The notes: a model not told the origin generated them from the sequence alone. DNA of 64,000 bases from Clostridiales bacterium (GCA_015056415.1 SVGJ01000007.1:1-64000); one strand, 5' to 3'; positions 29,094-39,569 are shown, counted from the first letter of the stretch. Program-made: numbers and translations.

Positions 29094-29978
29094 ATGAAGA
29101 TGGTCGTTTTCGGTTCCCTGAACATCGATAAAACCTACTCCCTTGAGGATTTCGTCCGCCCGGGGCAGACCGTATCCGCCCGCAAGATGGAGCAGTTCTG
29201 CGGCGGCAAGGGATTCAACCAGGCCATCGCCCTGCGCCGCGCCGGCAATGAGGTGCACTTCGCCGGAGCCGTGGGCCAGGACGGACAGATGCTGCTGGAC
29301 GCCCTCGACCAGAGCGGTATCCGCCGGGAATGCGTGAAGATCACCGCCGGCGCCACCGGCCACGCCATCATTCAGCTGGACGCGGCGGGCCAGAACTGCA
29401 TCATCATCCTGGCCGGCGCCAATGGCGAGATCACCCCGGAGGATGTGGAGCATACCCTGTCCCGCTTTGCGCCGGGTGACCTGATCGTTTTGCAGAACGA
29501 GATCTCCTGCGTGCCGCTGATCCTTCGCCGCGCCCGGGAAATGGGCATGACCGTGGCCTTCAACCCCTCGCCCTATGATAAGAAGATCGCGGATTGCGAC
29601 ATCTCCTGCGTGGACTATCTTCTGGTCAACGAGACCGAGGGCGAGGCCATGACCGGTGCCGCGCAGCCCGAAGCCATGCTGGACGCCCTGCGCGCCCGCT
29701 ATCCTCACCTGAACGTGGTGCTGACGCTGGGCGGCGACGGCGCTATGTACCAGAATGGCGACGGCCAGCGCTTCACCTGCGCCGCCCACCCGGTTCAGAC
29801 CGTGGACACCACCGCCGCCGGAGACACCTTCACCGGGTATTTCCTCTCCGGCATACTGGGCCACGGCCAGGCGCAAACGGCGCTGCGCACCGCCGCCGTT
29901 GCTGCCGGCATCGCTGTTTCCCGCAGAGGCGCGGAGCCCTCCATCCCCATGATGGACGAGGTGGCGGCTCTCCTGTGA
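29094..29978 (+). CDS. PfkB family carbohydrate kinase (ribokinase-like)
   Basis: VFGSLNIDKTYSLE, GGKGFNQAIALRRAG, VDTTAAGDTFTGYFLSG. Confidence 0.94.
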   Translation: MKMVVFGSLNIDKTYSLEDFVRPGQTVSARKMEQFCGGKGFNQAIALRRAGNEVHFAGAVGQDGQMLLDALDQSGIRRECVKITAGATGHAIIQLDAAGQNCIIILAGANGEITPEDVEHTLSRFAPGDLIVLQNEISCVPLILRRAREMGMTVAFNPSPYDKKIADCDISCVDYLLVNETEGEAMTGAAQPEAMLDALRARYPHLNVVLTLGGDGAMYQNGDGQRFTCAAHPVQTVDTTAAGDTFTGYFLSGILGHGQAQTALRTAAVAAGIAVSRRGAEPSIPMMDEVAALL

Positions 29979-29983
29979 ACGCA

Positions 29984-30019
29984 CGAACCCCCGAACGAGG
30001 CATCGTTCGGGGGTTCGAC
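29984..30019. terminator. Hairpin CGAACCCCCGAACGA/TCGTTCGGGGGTTCG between convergent genes
   Basis: 15-bp perfect stem. Confidence 0.75.
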
Positions 30020-30020
30020 T

Positions 30021-31127
30021 TTATTTCACTTTGGCAAAGATCATCCGGCCGGCGCTGGTCTGCACCACGTTGCCCACCACCACGGCGGCGGATTCTCCCA
30101 GCAACTGGCGGCCGCCGTCCACCACGATCATGGTGCCATCGGGCAGGTAAGCCACGCCCTGACCGGGCTCCTTGCCCTCCTTCACGATCTGCACGGTAAG
30201 CTCCTCGCCCTGCACCACGGCGGTGCGCAGGGCCGCGGCCAGCTCGTTCAGGTTCCAGGCGGCCACACCGGCCACCGCAGCGGCCTTCTGCAGGCTGCTG
30301 TCACAGGTGATGACCACACCCTCCGTCTCCTGGGCCAGGCGCAGCAGCTTGATATCCGCGCCGGGCAGGTCGTCATAATCGGTCTCATCGATGCGCAGGC
30401 AGAGTTTCCCCTCCGCCTTCAGCTTTTCCAGAATGTCCAGGCCGCGTTTGCCCCGGCCGCGCTTGATGGCATCGGAAGATTCAGCGATGCGCAGCAGTTC
30501 CGCCAGCACAAAGCCCGGCGCCACGATCTCACCCTCCAGAAAGCCCACCCGGCTCACCTCAAGGATGCGGCCGTCGATCAGCACGGAGGTATCCAGCAGC
30601 TTGGCACGCAGGCGAGGCTCCTCGTCCGTCTTGCGGTGGCGGCGGGAGAGCCTGCCCGGCATCCGTTCCATCAGGTTCGTCACATCGGAGGCACGCTTCC
30701 AGCCCACCGTAACGCCCGTCACGCCCAGCACCACGTAAATAATCGTGGAAAGCACCGTGGTGAACATGCTCTGGCCCATAAAGGTGAAGATCTGCGAGAC
30801 CAGCGCCGCGATGATCAGCCCGGCGATCAGCCCGGCCGTGCAGCTCACCACCTGACCGAAGCTCATACGGTCCAGGCGTTTTTCCAGCGCCGCGGCGCCG
30901 GCCACGCACAGGTGGATGATCCGCGGGCTGAGCAGATAAAACACTCCGCCGAAGATCACCGCCGTGCCGATATACGCCGTCAGCAGCACGCCCAGGGTAA
31001 GCGGCACCTCAGGCTGAACGACGCCGTAGATCTGCATCGCGCCCAGCGTGACCGCCACGCCCAGGCCCGCGCCCAGCAGGGCGATCAGCCACCGCAGCAG
31101 CAGCTGTACTTTTTTCGATTTAAGCAA
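30021..31127 (-). CDS. PIN/TRAM domain membrane protein (YacL-like)
   Basis: N-terminal TMs; LDTSVLIDGRILEVSRVGFLEGEIVAPGFVLAELLRIAESSD; C-terminal TRAM-like. Confidence 0.92.
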   Translation of the reverse strand: MLKSKKVQLLLRWLIALLGAGLGVAVTLGAMQIYGVVQPEVPLTLGVLLTAYIGTAVIFGGVFYLLSPRIIHLCVAGAAALEKRLDRMSFGQVVSCTAGLIAGLIIAALVSQIFTFMGQSMFTTVLSTIIYVVLGVTGVTVGWKRASDVTNLMERMPGRLSRRHRKTDEEPRLRAKLLDTSVLIDGRILEVSRVGFLEGEIVAPGFVLAELLRIAESSDAIKRGRGKRGLDILEKLKAEGKLCLRIDETDYDDLPGADIKLLRLAQETEGVVITCDSSLQKAAAVAGVAAWNLNELAAALRTAVVQGEELTVQIVKEGKEPGQGVAYLPDGTMIVVDGGRQLLGESAAVVVGNVVQTSAGRMIFAKVK

Positions 31128-31143
31128 ATAAGGTCACTCCTTG

Positions 31144-32508
31144 TTAAAACAACACGCTCAGGGCCTGCATCACCGTGTCCACGCCCAGCAGCTTCACGCC
31201 CTCGGGCGGGGTGAGCCGCTTCATATTCTCCTTGGGGATCATAATGGTATTGAAGCCCAGGCGCTGGCACTCGGCAATGCGGCGCTCGCACTGGGGGATG
31301 GCACGCACCTCGCCGGCCAGGCCCACCTCGCCCATCACGGCCACATCGGCGCCCACGCTCTCATCCTTCAGTGAGGAGGCCACCGCCACGCACAGGGCCA
31401 GGTCAGCCGCGGGCTCGGAAAGCTCCAGGCCGCCGGCCACATTGATGTATACATCCTGATTGTAGGTCTTCTGCCCGGCGCGCTTCTCCAGCACGGCCAG
31501 CAGCAGCGCCACACGTCCGGAATCAGCGCCGCCCACCGTGCGCCTGGGTGTGCCGAAGTAGCTCTGAGAGGTCAGGGCCTGCACGTCGCACAAAAGGGGG
31601 CGGGAGCCTTCCAGCCCGCAGAAGACCACCGAGCCGCTGGCGCCCTTGGCGCGGTGGCTCAGCAGCTGTTCGCTGGGGTTCACGACCACCTGCATACCCT
31701 TATCGGTCATCTGGAACACGCCCAGCTCGTTCACCGAGCCAAAGCGGTTCTTCACCGCCCGGAGCAGGCGGTATTCCTGCTGGCGGTCGCCCTCGAAATA
31801 CAGCACCACGTCCACCATATGCTCCAGCATACGGGGACCGGCGATAGCGCCCTCCTTGGTCACGTGACCCACCAGGAAAATGGCCGTGCCGCTCTCCTTG
31901 GCCAGGCGCATAAGCAGGCTGGTGCTTTCGCGGATCTGGCTCACGCTGCCGGGGGCCGAGGCCATCTCCGGCCGGTACATGGTCTGGATGGAATCCACCA
32001 CCGCCACGTCGGGCTGGGTCTCCCGCAGCTTCTCCTCCACGCCGTCCAGGGAGTTCTCCGCCAGGACGTAGAGGTTCGGCACGTTGATGTTGAGGCGCTT
32101 GGCACGGAGCTTCAGCTGTCTGGCCGATTCCTCGCCGCTGACGTAGAGCACCCGCTTGCCCGTCTGGCACAGGTTGGCACAGACCTGCAAAAGCAGCGTG
32201 GATTTGCCCACGCCCGGATCGCCGCCGATGAGCATCAGGCCGCCCTCCACAATGCCTCCGCCCAGCACCCGGTCCAATTCGCTGATGCCGGTGGAGATGC
32301 GCAGGGTCACATCCTCGGGAATATCCTTGAGAAGCATGGCCACCGCACCTGTGCCGGGACGCTGCTTGGCAGCCTTCGCCGGGGCCGCGGCTGCCGCCAC
32401 GGTTTCCTCCAGGGTATTCCACGCGCCGCAGCCAGGACACTTTCCGATCCAGCGGGACGTTTCATAGCCGCAGGCCGTGCAGGCAAACAGTGTTTTTTCC
32501 TTCGCCAT
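31144..32508 (-). CDS. radA: DNA repair protein RadA
   Basis: CTACGYETSRWIGKCPGCGAWNT zinc finger; GGDPGVGKSTLLLQ; KNRFGSVNELGVF. Confidence 0.96.
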   Translation of the reverse strand: MAKEKTLFACTACGYETSRWIGKCPGCGAWNTLEETVAAAAAPAKAAKQRPGTGAVAMLLKDIPEDVTLRISTGISELDRVLGGGIVEGGLMLIGGDPGVGKSTLLLQVCANLCQTGKRVLYVSGEESARQLKLRAKRLNINVPNLYVLAENSLDGVEEKLRETQPDVAVVDSIQTMYRPEMASAPGSVSQIRESTSLLMRLAKESGTAIFLVGHVTKEGAIAGPRMLEHMVDVVLYFEGDRQQEYRLLRAVKNRFGSVNELGVFQMTDKGMQVVVNPSEQLLSHRAKGASGSVVFCGLEGSRPLLCDVQALTSQSYFGTPRRTVGGADSGRVALLLAVLEKRAGQKTYNQDVYINVAGGLELSEPAADLALCVAVASSLKDESVGADVAVMGEVGLAGEVRAIPQCERRIAECQRLGFNTIMIPKENMKRLTPPEGVKLLGVDTVMQALSVLF

Positions 32509-32660
32509 GCTTTCACCTCCAAGATTGAACCATTATACCACAGAAAGCCATGAAAGGAAACCAGTTTTTCCCGCGCTTGTTACAAGCGGCGCTCTTGCCA
32601 AGGCATTGCCAAAAGAGTATAATATATGCTGCAATTTTATTTCGATCGGAGCGAACCGAC

Positions 32661-33521
32661 ATGAAGCGCTTTTTCGCACTGCTGTGCATGCTGATCCTGC
32701 TGCCCACCTGCTCCCTGGCATGGGAAGCCCTGCCCCTGGGTGGCCCCGCCCCCTATGCGCCCATCGCCGACGCCTATGGTGAGGACGGCCTCTCCTATGA
32801 CGATGGCACGCTTTCCATCCGCATCGAGTTTGGCGAGGCCTATGGCGTCAAGGTCACCTATGTGTACATCCAGCTGACCGACGCCAGCCAGCTTCGCACC
32901 GCGCTGGCCGCGCCCTATCCCTCCAAGAAGACGCTGACGGTGCCCCAGATCGCCGAGGGCACCAACTATGTGCTGGCCTTCAACGGCGACTTCTTCTCCT
33001 ACCATTCCGAGGGCGTGATCATGCGCGGCGGCGAGATGCTCCGCTACAACACCTCCAAGAAGTCCTATGGTCGCGATATGCTCATCATCAACGACAAGGG
33101 CGATTTTGACTTTATCATCCCCGTGACCAAGGACAACTACGAGGCCTATACCGGCACACCCCGGGAGATCTTCTCCTTCGGCCCGGCACTGATCATCGAC
33201 GGCGAGGTGCAGGAGTACGAATACCGGAAGAAGACCTCCTGCGGTTATCCCACCCCCGCCCAGCGCCTTGCCCTGTGCCAGCTGGACACCCTCAGCTACC
33301 TCATCGTATACACCGAGGGGCCTGAGCAGGTCGAAAACACCGGCCTTTCCATTCCCCAGTTCACCGAGCTGCTCTCCAGCCTGGGCGTCAAGCATGCCTA
33401 CAATCTGGACGGCGGTCACTCCTCCACGATCTATTTCAACGGCCGCCGCATCAATTCGCCCGATACCAAGGATCGCAAGGTTGGCGACATCATTTATTTC
33501 GCCACGCTCCGCTCCGAATAA
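32661..33521 (+). CDS. Secreted phosphodiester glycosidase (NAGPA domain) family protein
   Basis: Signal peptide; AFNGDFFSYHSEG; HAYNLDGGHSSTIYFNGRRIN. Confidence 0.85.
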   Translation: MKRFFALLCMLILLPTCSLAWEALPLGGPAPYAPIADAYGEDGLSYDDGTLSIRIEFGEAYGVKVTYVYIQLTDASQLRTALAAPYPSKKTLTVPQIAEGTNYVLAFNGDFFSYHSEGVIMRGGEMLRYNTSKKSYGRDMLIINDKGDFDFIIPVTKDNYEAYTGTPREIFSFGPALIIDGEVQEYEYRKKTSCGYPTPAQRLALCQLDTLSYLIVYTEGPEQVENTGLSIPQFTELLSSLGVKHAYNLDGGHSSTIYFNGRRINSPDTKDRKVGDIIYFATLRSE

Positions 33522-33546
33522 ACCCATCTGATCTGGAGGCGTATCC

Positions 33547-35442
33547 ATGAAACGCTTGCTTTGCCTGCTTCTGACCCTGATGCTCCTGCCCCTGCCGGCC
33601 CTGGCCGAGGAGGAAGAGGAGCTCCTCGCCGCTGCCGAGCTGGACGTGATCCTCAAGGATAACCGCACCGAGCTGGATCAGACCGCCCTGCGGGACAACA
33701 GCGACTCCACCGGCTATGAGCCCAAGTCCGCCAGCAGCTATATCTTCTCCACCGAGATCAGCGGGGAGCAGCCGCTTTATCAGGTCTTCCTGCGGATGAA
33801 CTCCCTGCCCGCCTCGGCGGAGATCCAGGTGAAAAACGCGAAAGACAAATACGTAACCGTAGCTACCGTCACCTCCCCCGGCCCGGAATTCGTGCTTTCC
33901 AGCAGCGAGCCCATCACCGGCAGCATCCGCCTGGTGATCCGCTTTGAAAAGGCCGTGCCCCTGCACCTGAAGGAATGCCGGCTGTTCGGCCAGGGTGGAC
34001 TGCCCGCCTCGCTGCACCAGTGGCGCAGGAACGAACGGGCTGACGTGCTACTCATGACCGACGCGCTGACCGATGCCGATCCCACCGCGCTGAAGACCTG
34101 GAGCGACGCCGGCGCGTCTGTCGCCATCGCTGCCCTGACCGCCCCCTCCGGTGAGATCCTCGCCCAGACCGACGCCCTGTGGGAGGCCGGATTACGCCTT
34201 GCCCCCCTGTATGGCGATTTCCGCGCCATGGAGGGCGACGCCGCCCAGAAGCTGAAGACCTGGAAGGAAAAGCCCGTCCTCAAGACCCTGACCGAATGGA
34301 CGCGCTGCTTCCAGCCGCTGCTTCTCCTCTCCGGCAGCGAGGTGACCCAGACGCTCCTCCCCACCGTGTGCGAAAACGCCTATAACTACAACTATGAGAC
34401 CGAATCCGCCGCCGAATACGGCCTGTGGATCGTGCCTGATTCCTGCCACGTCACCGACGACGTGACCGGTCACATTGCCGCCCTGGCTCCCCGCAGCTAC
34501 GACGCCCTGCGCGCCTGGTGCGCCGAGGATTTCGCCTCCGCCCAGCATGGCGATCCCGCTACGATCCCCTATCCCGCCGACCGCCTGTCAGACGGCTACC
34601 TGGCCGAGGGCGAGTTCGTCCACGAGGATCCCGATAACGGCCTGTGGGCGTACCTTTCCCCCACCGTGCAGGTGGAGATCATCCGCTACGAGCAGCCCGA
34701 GTTTCCCCGGGTGTGGTTCGAAACGGACGTGAAGTTCAAGCCAGAAACCGAAAAGTTCCAGCAGGTGCTCTACGCCAATGCCTCCTTCGAGGGCCAGCAG
34801 ATCTACCCCGAGACCCTGGCCCAGACCTCCGGCATGGTACTGGCCATCAACGGCGACTACTACCCCTACCGGCTGGACCGCAAGCAGGCCGCCGGCAACA
34901 TCCTGCGCAACTATAAACCCCTGTACGATTACAGCGACAAGAACAAGCGCAACTTCCCCAACCTGGACACCCTCGCCCTGCTGGACGACGGCACGCTGCA
35001 GGTCTACGCCGGCAACGAGATCACCGCCTCGCAGCTGGCGGAGCGCGGCAACGTGCACGACGCGCTGTCCTTCGGCCCCTATCTGGTGCGGAACGGCGAA
35101 ATGCGCATCTACGACGGCTCCTCCTGGGATACGCCCGAACCCCGCTGCGCCATCGGCATGATCGGCGCCGGCCATTACCGCATCCTCACCGTGGAGGGCC
35201 GCATGCCCAAGGGCGGCGCCCGCGGCCTGAACGTGAACGATCTGTCCAAGCTGATGTATTCCCAGGGCGTCAGCGACGGCTTCAACCTGGATGGCGGCAG
35301 CACCATGGTGCTGATCTTCATGGGCCGCAAGCTGAACCTCACCGGCAAGGACACCAGCATCGGCAAGCCCCGCAACCAGCACGAACTCTTTGGCGTAGGC
35401 ACCTCCACGCTGACCCACACCGACATGCTCAAATCCAAGTAA
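33547..35442 (+). CDS. Secreted phosphodiester glycosidase (NAGPA domain) protein with large N-terminal extension
   Basis: 631 aa; signal peptide; C-terminal LAINGDYYPYRL...DGFNLDGGSTMVLIFMGRKLN. Confidence 0.85.
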   Translation: MKRLLCLLLTLMLLPLPALAEEEEELLAAAELDVILKDNRTELDQTALRDNSDSTGYEPKSASSYIFSTEISGEQPLYQVFLRMNSLPASAEIQVKNAKDKYVTVATVTSPGPEFVLSSSEPITGSIRLVIRFEKAVPLHLKECRLFGQGGLPASLHQWRRNERADVLLMTDALTDADPTALKTWSDAGASVAIAALTAPSGEILAQTDALWEAGLRLAPLYGDFRAMEGDAAQKLKTWKEKPVLKTLTEWTRCFQPLLLLSGSEVTQTLLPTVCENAYNYNYETESAAEYGLWIVPDSCHVTDDVTGHIAALAPRSYDALRAWCAEDFASAQHGDPATIPYPADRLSDGYLAEGEFVHEDPDNGLWAYLSPTVQVEIIRYEQPEFPRVWFETDVKFKPETEKFQQVLYANASFEGQQIYPETLAQTSGMVLAINGDYYPYRLDRKQAAGNILRNYKPLYDYSDKNKRNFPNLDTLALLDDGTLQVYAGNEITASQLAERGNVHDALSFGPYLVRNGEMRIYDGSSWDTPEPRCAIGMIGAGHYRILTVEGRMPKGGARGLNVNDLSKLMYSQGVSDGFNLDGGSTMVLIFMGRKLNLTGKDTSIGKPRNQHELFGVGTSTLTHTDMLKSK

Positions 35443-35456
35443 GGGGACGATGATCT

Positions 35457-36494
35457 ATGCGTAAGCTGCTTTTCATCCTGACCGCGCTGCTCCTGCTGGC
35501 CCTGCCCGCCCTGGCCGAGGAGATCCCCGGCATGGTGGATATGACCTACCTGACCCAGGTAAGCGAGCGCGACGCCAAGGCCCTGGCGGAGGAGCTCAAC
35601 GCCAATCCCGACGCCACCGCCTGCGACCTGCGGGGCGTGAAAGTTCCCCTGGAGGCCCAGGTGAAGCTGCTGGACAGCTGCCCCCAGATCGATTTCTACT
35701 GGACGGTAAAGATCGGCAATGAGGCCACCCTGGACAATCATCTGACCCACCTGAACCTGGATGAGCTGCCCAGCCGCTCCGGCTACCCGAAATTCAAGAA
35801 CACGCTGCGCTGCTTCTCCGGCCTGGAAGAGGTGACCATGTTCTCCTACCGCTACTCCGTGAAGGAAATGGAGTCCATCCTGGCGGAGTTCCCCGACGTC
35901 ACCTTCCACTGGACCATCCGGCTGGACAGCTATCTCATCCCCAACGACGCCACAGCCTTCTCCACCAACAAGGGCCGCCGCGATCCCCGCTATACCCCCC
36001 GTCAGCTGGACGCGCTGAAGCACTGCCCCAACCTGGTCGCCCTTGATGTGGGCCACAACGACGTTTCCGACCTTTCCTTCCTGACCCAGTGGCCCGGCCT
36101 GCGCATCTTTATCTGCGTGGACTCCAAGCACCGCGTAACGGATATCTCTCCCCTCAAGGACATGCACGACCTGGAATATGTGGAGCTGTTCATGCAGGGC
36201 ATCACGGACATCTCCGCCCTGGAGGGTAAGACCAAGCTGCTGGATCTGAACCTGTGCTATAACGACATCACCGACCTGACGCCCCTGCATTCCTGCGTGA
36301 ACCTGGAGCGGCTGTGGATCTCCAACAACAAGCACCTCCCTCAGGAGCAGATCGACGCCCTGCAGGCCGCCCTGCCCAACCTGGTGATCGAAACGGAAAC
36401 GAAGCAGTCCACCGGCGTTGGCTGGCGCGAGCATCCCCACTACTTCACCATGCGCGAATCCTTCCTGAGCCATTACTACGTTCCCTTTGAATAA
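35457..36494 (+). CDS. Secreted leucine-rich-repeat-like protein
   Basis: Signal peptide; NLVALDVGHNDVSDLSFLTQWPGLRIFICVDSKHRVTDISPLKDMHDLEYVELF repeat register. Confidence 0.8.
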   Translation: MRKLLFILTALLLLALPALAEEIPGMVDMTYLTQVSERDAKALAEELNANPDATACDLRGVKVPLEAQVKLLDSCPQIDFYWTVKIGNEATLDNHLTHLNLDELPSRSGYPKFKNTLRCFSGLEEVTMFSYRYSVKEMESILAEFPDVTFHWTIRLDSYLIPNDATAFSTNKGRRDPRYTPRQLDALKHCPNLVALDVGHNDVSDLSFLTQWPGLRIFICVDSKHRVTDISPLKDMHDLEYVELFMQGITDISALEGKTKLLDLNLCYNDITDLTPLHSCVNLERLWISNNKHLPQEQIDALQAALPNLVIETETKQSTGVGWREHPHYFTMRESFLSHYYVPFE

Positions 36495-36506
36495 TTCCTT
36501 CGGACC

Positions 36507-36542
36507 TGCCCGGCGCGCACATTCCACGGCGCGCCGGTTTTG
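36507..36542 (+). terminator. Terminator CCGGCGCGC/GCGCGCCGG-TTTT
   Basis: 9-bp GC stem plus T-run. Confidence 0.75.
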
Positions 36543-36567
36543 ATAATATCATGTGAGGTGCATCGCC

Positions 36568-39567
36568 ATGACGTTCGAAAACTCCTGGCTCTCTGATCCC
36601 ACGATTTTCGCCGTGAACCGCCTGCACGCCGTATCCGACCACCAGATCTACCGCTCCGCCGCCGAGGCCGATGCTGATGCTTCCTCGCTGGTGCGCAGTC
36701 TGAACGGCCTGTGGAAAGCCCACCTGGCCCTGCGCCCCGCCGACGCCCCGGACAGCCTGCTGACCTGCGCCGATATGGATGTCACGCTGGTGAACATCAC
36801 CGTTCCCGGCGAGTTCCAGCTGCAATACCCCGAATGGGACGCGCCCCAGTACGTGAATGTACAGTACCCCTGGGATGGCCGCGAGGCGCTGGTGCCCCCT
36901 CAGGTTTCCGAAGAATACAACCCCACCGTCACCGCCATCCGCACCTTCGACCTTACCGCTGCTGACCTGGACTGCGGCCGCGTGGTGCTGACCTTCGCCG
37001 GCGTGGAGGCCGCCCTGGCCCTGTATGTGAACGGCCAGTTCGTCGGCTACAGCGAGGACAGCTTCACCCCTCATCACTTCGATGTGACGCCCTATGTGCG
37101 TGAGGGCTCCAACCGGCTGGCCGCCCGCATCTTCAAGCGCTGCGCCGGCAGCTGGATGGAGGATCAGGACTTCTGGCGCTACAGCGGCATCCACCGCAGC
37201 GTGAGCCTGACCTTCGAGCCCCGCACCCACCTGGCCGATATTTTTGTCCGCACGCCCCTGACAGAGGATTATACCCGCGCCCATCTTCAGGCAGAGCTGA
37301 CCCTCCATCGTCCCCAGGGCACGGTGACCGCCGTGCTTCAGTCGCGGGCTGGCGAGGTGCTGATGACGGAAAATCAGCCCGCCGCGGAAACGCTGCGCAT
37401 CCACAGGGAGATCCCCGGCGTGAAGCTCTGGTCCGCCGAGGAGCCCAACCTGTACGCCCTCACCATCACCCTTACCGACGAAAACGGCGCGGTGGCCGAG
37501 GTCTCCCGCCTGCAGGTGGGCTTCCGCCAGTTCGAGATGATCGATAAGGTGATGCACCTCAACGGCAGGCGCATCGTGTTTCGGGGCGTGAACCGCCACG
37601 AGTTCGACTGCGATCTGGGCCGTGTGGTGACGCAGGAGATGCTTTTGAAGGATATCCGCAACATCAAGAGCATGAACATCAATGCCGTGCGCACCAGCCA
37701 TTACCCTAACACCTCCGATTTCTACCGCCTGTGCGACCGCTACGGCCTCTATGTCATTGATGAAACGAACATCGAGTCCCACGGCTCCTGGGCGCCCATG
37801 CACAATTGGGTCGTTCCCGGCGACAAGCCCGAGTGGCTGGAGCTGACCCTGGACCGGGGCCGCAGTATGCTGGAGCGCGACAAGAACCACCCCTGTATCC
37901 TCCTGTGGAGCTGCGGCAACGAAAGCTTCGGCGGCAAAAACCTCTACGAGCTGAGCCGGCTCTTCCGCCAGCGCGACCCCAGCCGCCTGGTGCACTACGA
38001 GGGCGTTTGCTGGGACAGCCGCTACCCCGATACCACCGACGTCCACAGCCAGATGTACTGCAAGGCCGCTGACATCGAGGCCTATCTCAACAACGATCCC
38101 GATAAGCCCTTCATTAACTGCGAGTATATGCACGCCATGGGCAACTCCCTGGGCGGCATGAAGCTGTATACCGACCTGGAGGACAAGTACCCCATGTATC
38201 AGGGCGGCTTCATCTGGGATTATGTGGATCAGTTTCTGCGCGTTAAGGCCCACAACGGGCACACCCGCATGGCCATCGGCGGCGACTGGGGCGACCGCCC
38301 CACCGATTGGGAGTTCATCGGCAACGGCATCGTGATGGCGGACCGCAGTCTTTCCCCCAAAGCCCAGGATGTGCGCTTCCTGTATCAGGACGTGATCCTG
38401 ACCCCTGACGCCACCGGCGTGACCATCCGCAGCCGCCGCCTGTTCTCGCCCCTTGCCGGCCTGACGCTGAAGTGGTCCATCGCCTGCGAGGGCAAGCTTT
38501 TGCGGGCCGGAGCGCTGCTGATGCCTACCATCCAGCCCGGCGAGAGCATCCACCTGCCCCTCCCCTACGGCGAAACGCCCGATTCCGGCCTGCTGGTGGC
38601 CACCTGCCAGCTGCTGCACAAAAACCACCCCATCCTCCCCGATGGCGAGATCATGGCCGTTGGCCAAAGCATCCTGCGCCAGGCCGCTATCCGGCCCGAA
38701 GCTCCCGGCTGCGCCCCTGCCCCCGTCCATGGCGATGTGAACGTGGGTATGCACACCGGCGAGCTTTCCGTGCTGTTCCAGAAGGGCAAATCCGGCATGA
38801 TCTCCTTCAAGGATAAGCTGGGCCGCGAAAGCCTGCTGCGCGCGCCGCAACTCTCGCTGTTCCGCGCCCCCACCGATAACGACCGGGGCAATGGCGACGC
38901 GGTGCGCCAGGGCGTATGGCACATGGTAAGCCGCTACGCCTTCGTCTCCAGCGACGAGCCGGTATATGAAAACGGCGTTTTCAGCATCACATACCATTAC
39001 GCCGCGCCGGTGCTTCCCGGCACGGATATCACCGTGACCTATGCCATCAGGACTGCCGACGCTGTGGAGATCACCCTGTGCTGGCCAGGGGTGGAGAATC
39101 AGCCCGACCTGCCTGCCCTGGGCGTGAGCCTGCAGCTGGATCCCCGGCTGAACCGGGTGTGCTACTATGGCTACGGCCCTGAGGAAAACTACTGCGACCG
39201 CCGCGAAGGCGCGCTGCTGGATACCTGCTCCTACGCCGTAAGCGATGGCTGGACCCGATACGGCAATCCCCAGGAAAGCGGCAACCGCATGGGGGTGCGC
39301 CGCATGGCCATTACCAATGAAGGCGGCCACGGCGTGGAGATCACCGGCGACGGTCTGGAGATCAGCGTGCAGCCCTACCTGCCCGAGGAGCTTATGGCGG
39401 CCGCCCACCCCGAGGAGCTGCAGGGCTCCTGCCGCACCATTGCCGATGTGGCGCTCTTCCGCAAGGGCGTGGGCGGCGACGACAGCTGGGGCGCGCCGGT
39501 GCTGCCGCAGTTCACCTATCCCTCTGATAAGCCCTATACCCTGACCTTTACCCTCAAAGCCCTGTAA
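36568..39567 (+). CDS. Glycoside hydrolase family 2 beta-galactosidase (LacZ-type)
   Basis: ~1000 aa; FRGVNRHEFDCDLGRVVTQEMLLKDI, SHYPNTSDFYRLCDRYGLYVIDETNIESHG, CEYMHAMGNSLGG, FRAPTDNDRGNG. Confidence 0.95.
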   Translation: MTFENSWLSDPTIFAVNRLHAVSDHQIYRSAAEADADASSLVRSLNGLWKAHLALRPADAPDSLLTCADMDVTLVNITVPGEFQLQYPEWDAPQYVNVQYPWDGREALVPPQVSEEYNPTVTAIRTFDLTAADLDCGRVVLTFAGVEAALALYVNGQFVGYSEDSFTPHHFDVTPYVREGSNRLAARIFKRCAGSWMEDQDFWRYSGIHRSVSLTFEPRTHLADIFVRTPLTEDYTRAHLQAELTLHRPQGTVTAVLQSRAGEVLMTENQPAAETLRIHREIPGVKLWSAEEPNLYALTITLTDENGAVAEVSRLQVGFRQFEMIDKVMHLNGRRIVFRGVNRHEFDCDLGRVVTQEMLLKDIRNIKSMNINAVRTSHYPNTSDFYRLCDRYGLYVIDETNIESHGSWAPMHNWVVPGDKPEWLELTLDRGRSMLERDKNHPCILLWSCGNESFGGKNLYELSRLFRQRDPSRLVHYEGVCWDSRYPDTTDVHSQMYCKAADIEAYLNNDPDKPFINCEYMHAMGNSLGGMKLYTDLEDKYPMYQGGFIWDYVDQFLRVKAHNGHTRMAIGGDWGDRPTDWEFIGNGIVMADRSLSPKAQDVRFLYQDVILTPDATGVTIRSRRLFSPLAGLTLKWSIACEGKLLRAGALLMPTIQPGESIHLPLPYGETPDSGLLVATCQLLHKNHPILPDGEIMAVGQSILRQAAIRPEAPGCAPAPVHGDVNVGMHTGELSVLFQKGKSGMISFKDKLGRESLLRAPQLSLFRAPTDNDRGNGDAVRQGVWHMVSRYAFVSSDEPVYENGVFSITYHYAAPVLPGTDITVTYAIRTADAVEITLCWPGVENQPDLPALGVSLQLDPRLNRVCYYGYGPEENYCDRREGALLDTCSYAVSDGWTRYGNPQESGNRMGVRRMAITNEGGHGVEITGDGLEISVQPYLPEELMAAAHPEELQGSCRTIADVALFRKGVGGDDSWGAPVLPQFTYPSDKPYTLTFTLKAL

Positions 39568-39569
39568 AT

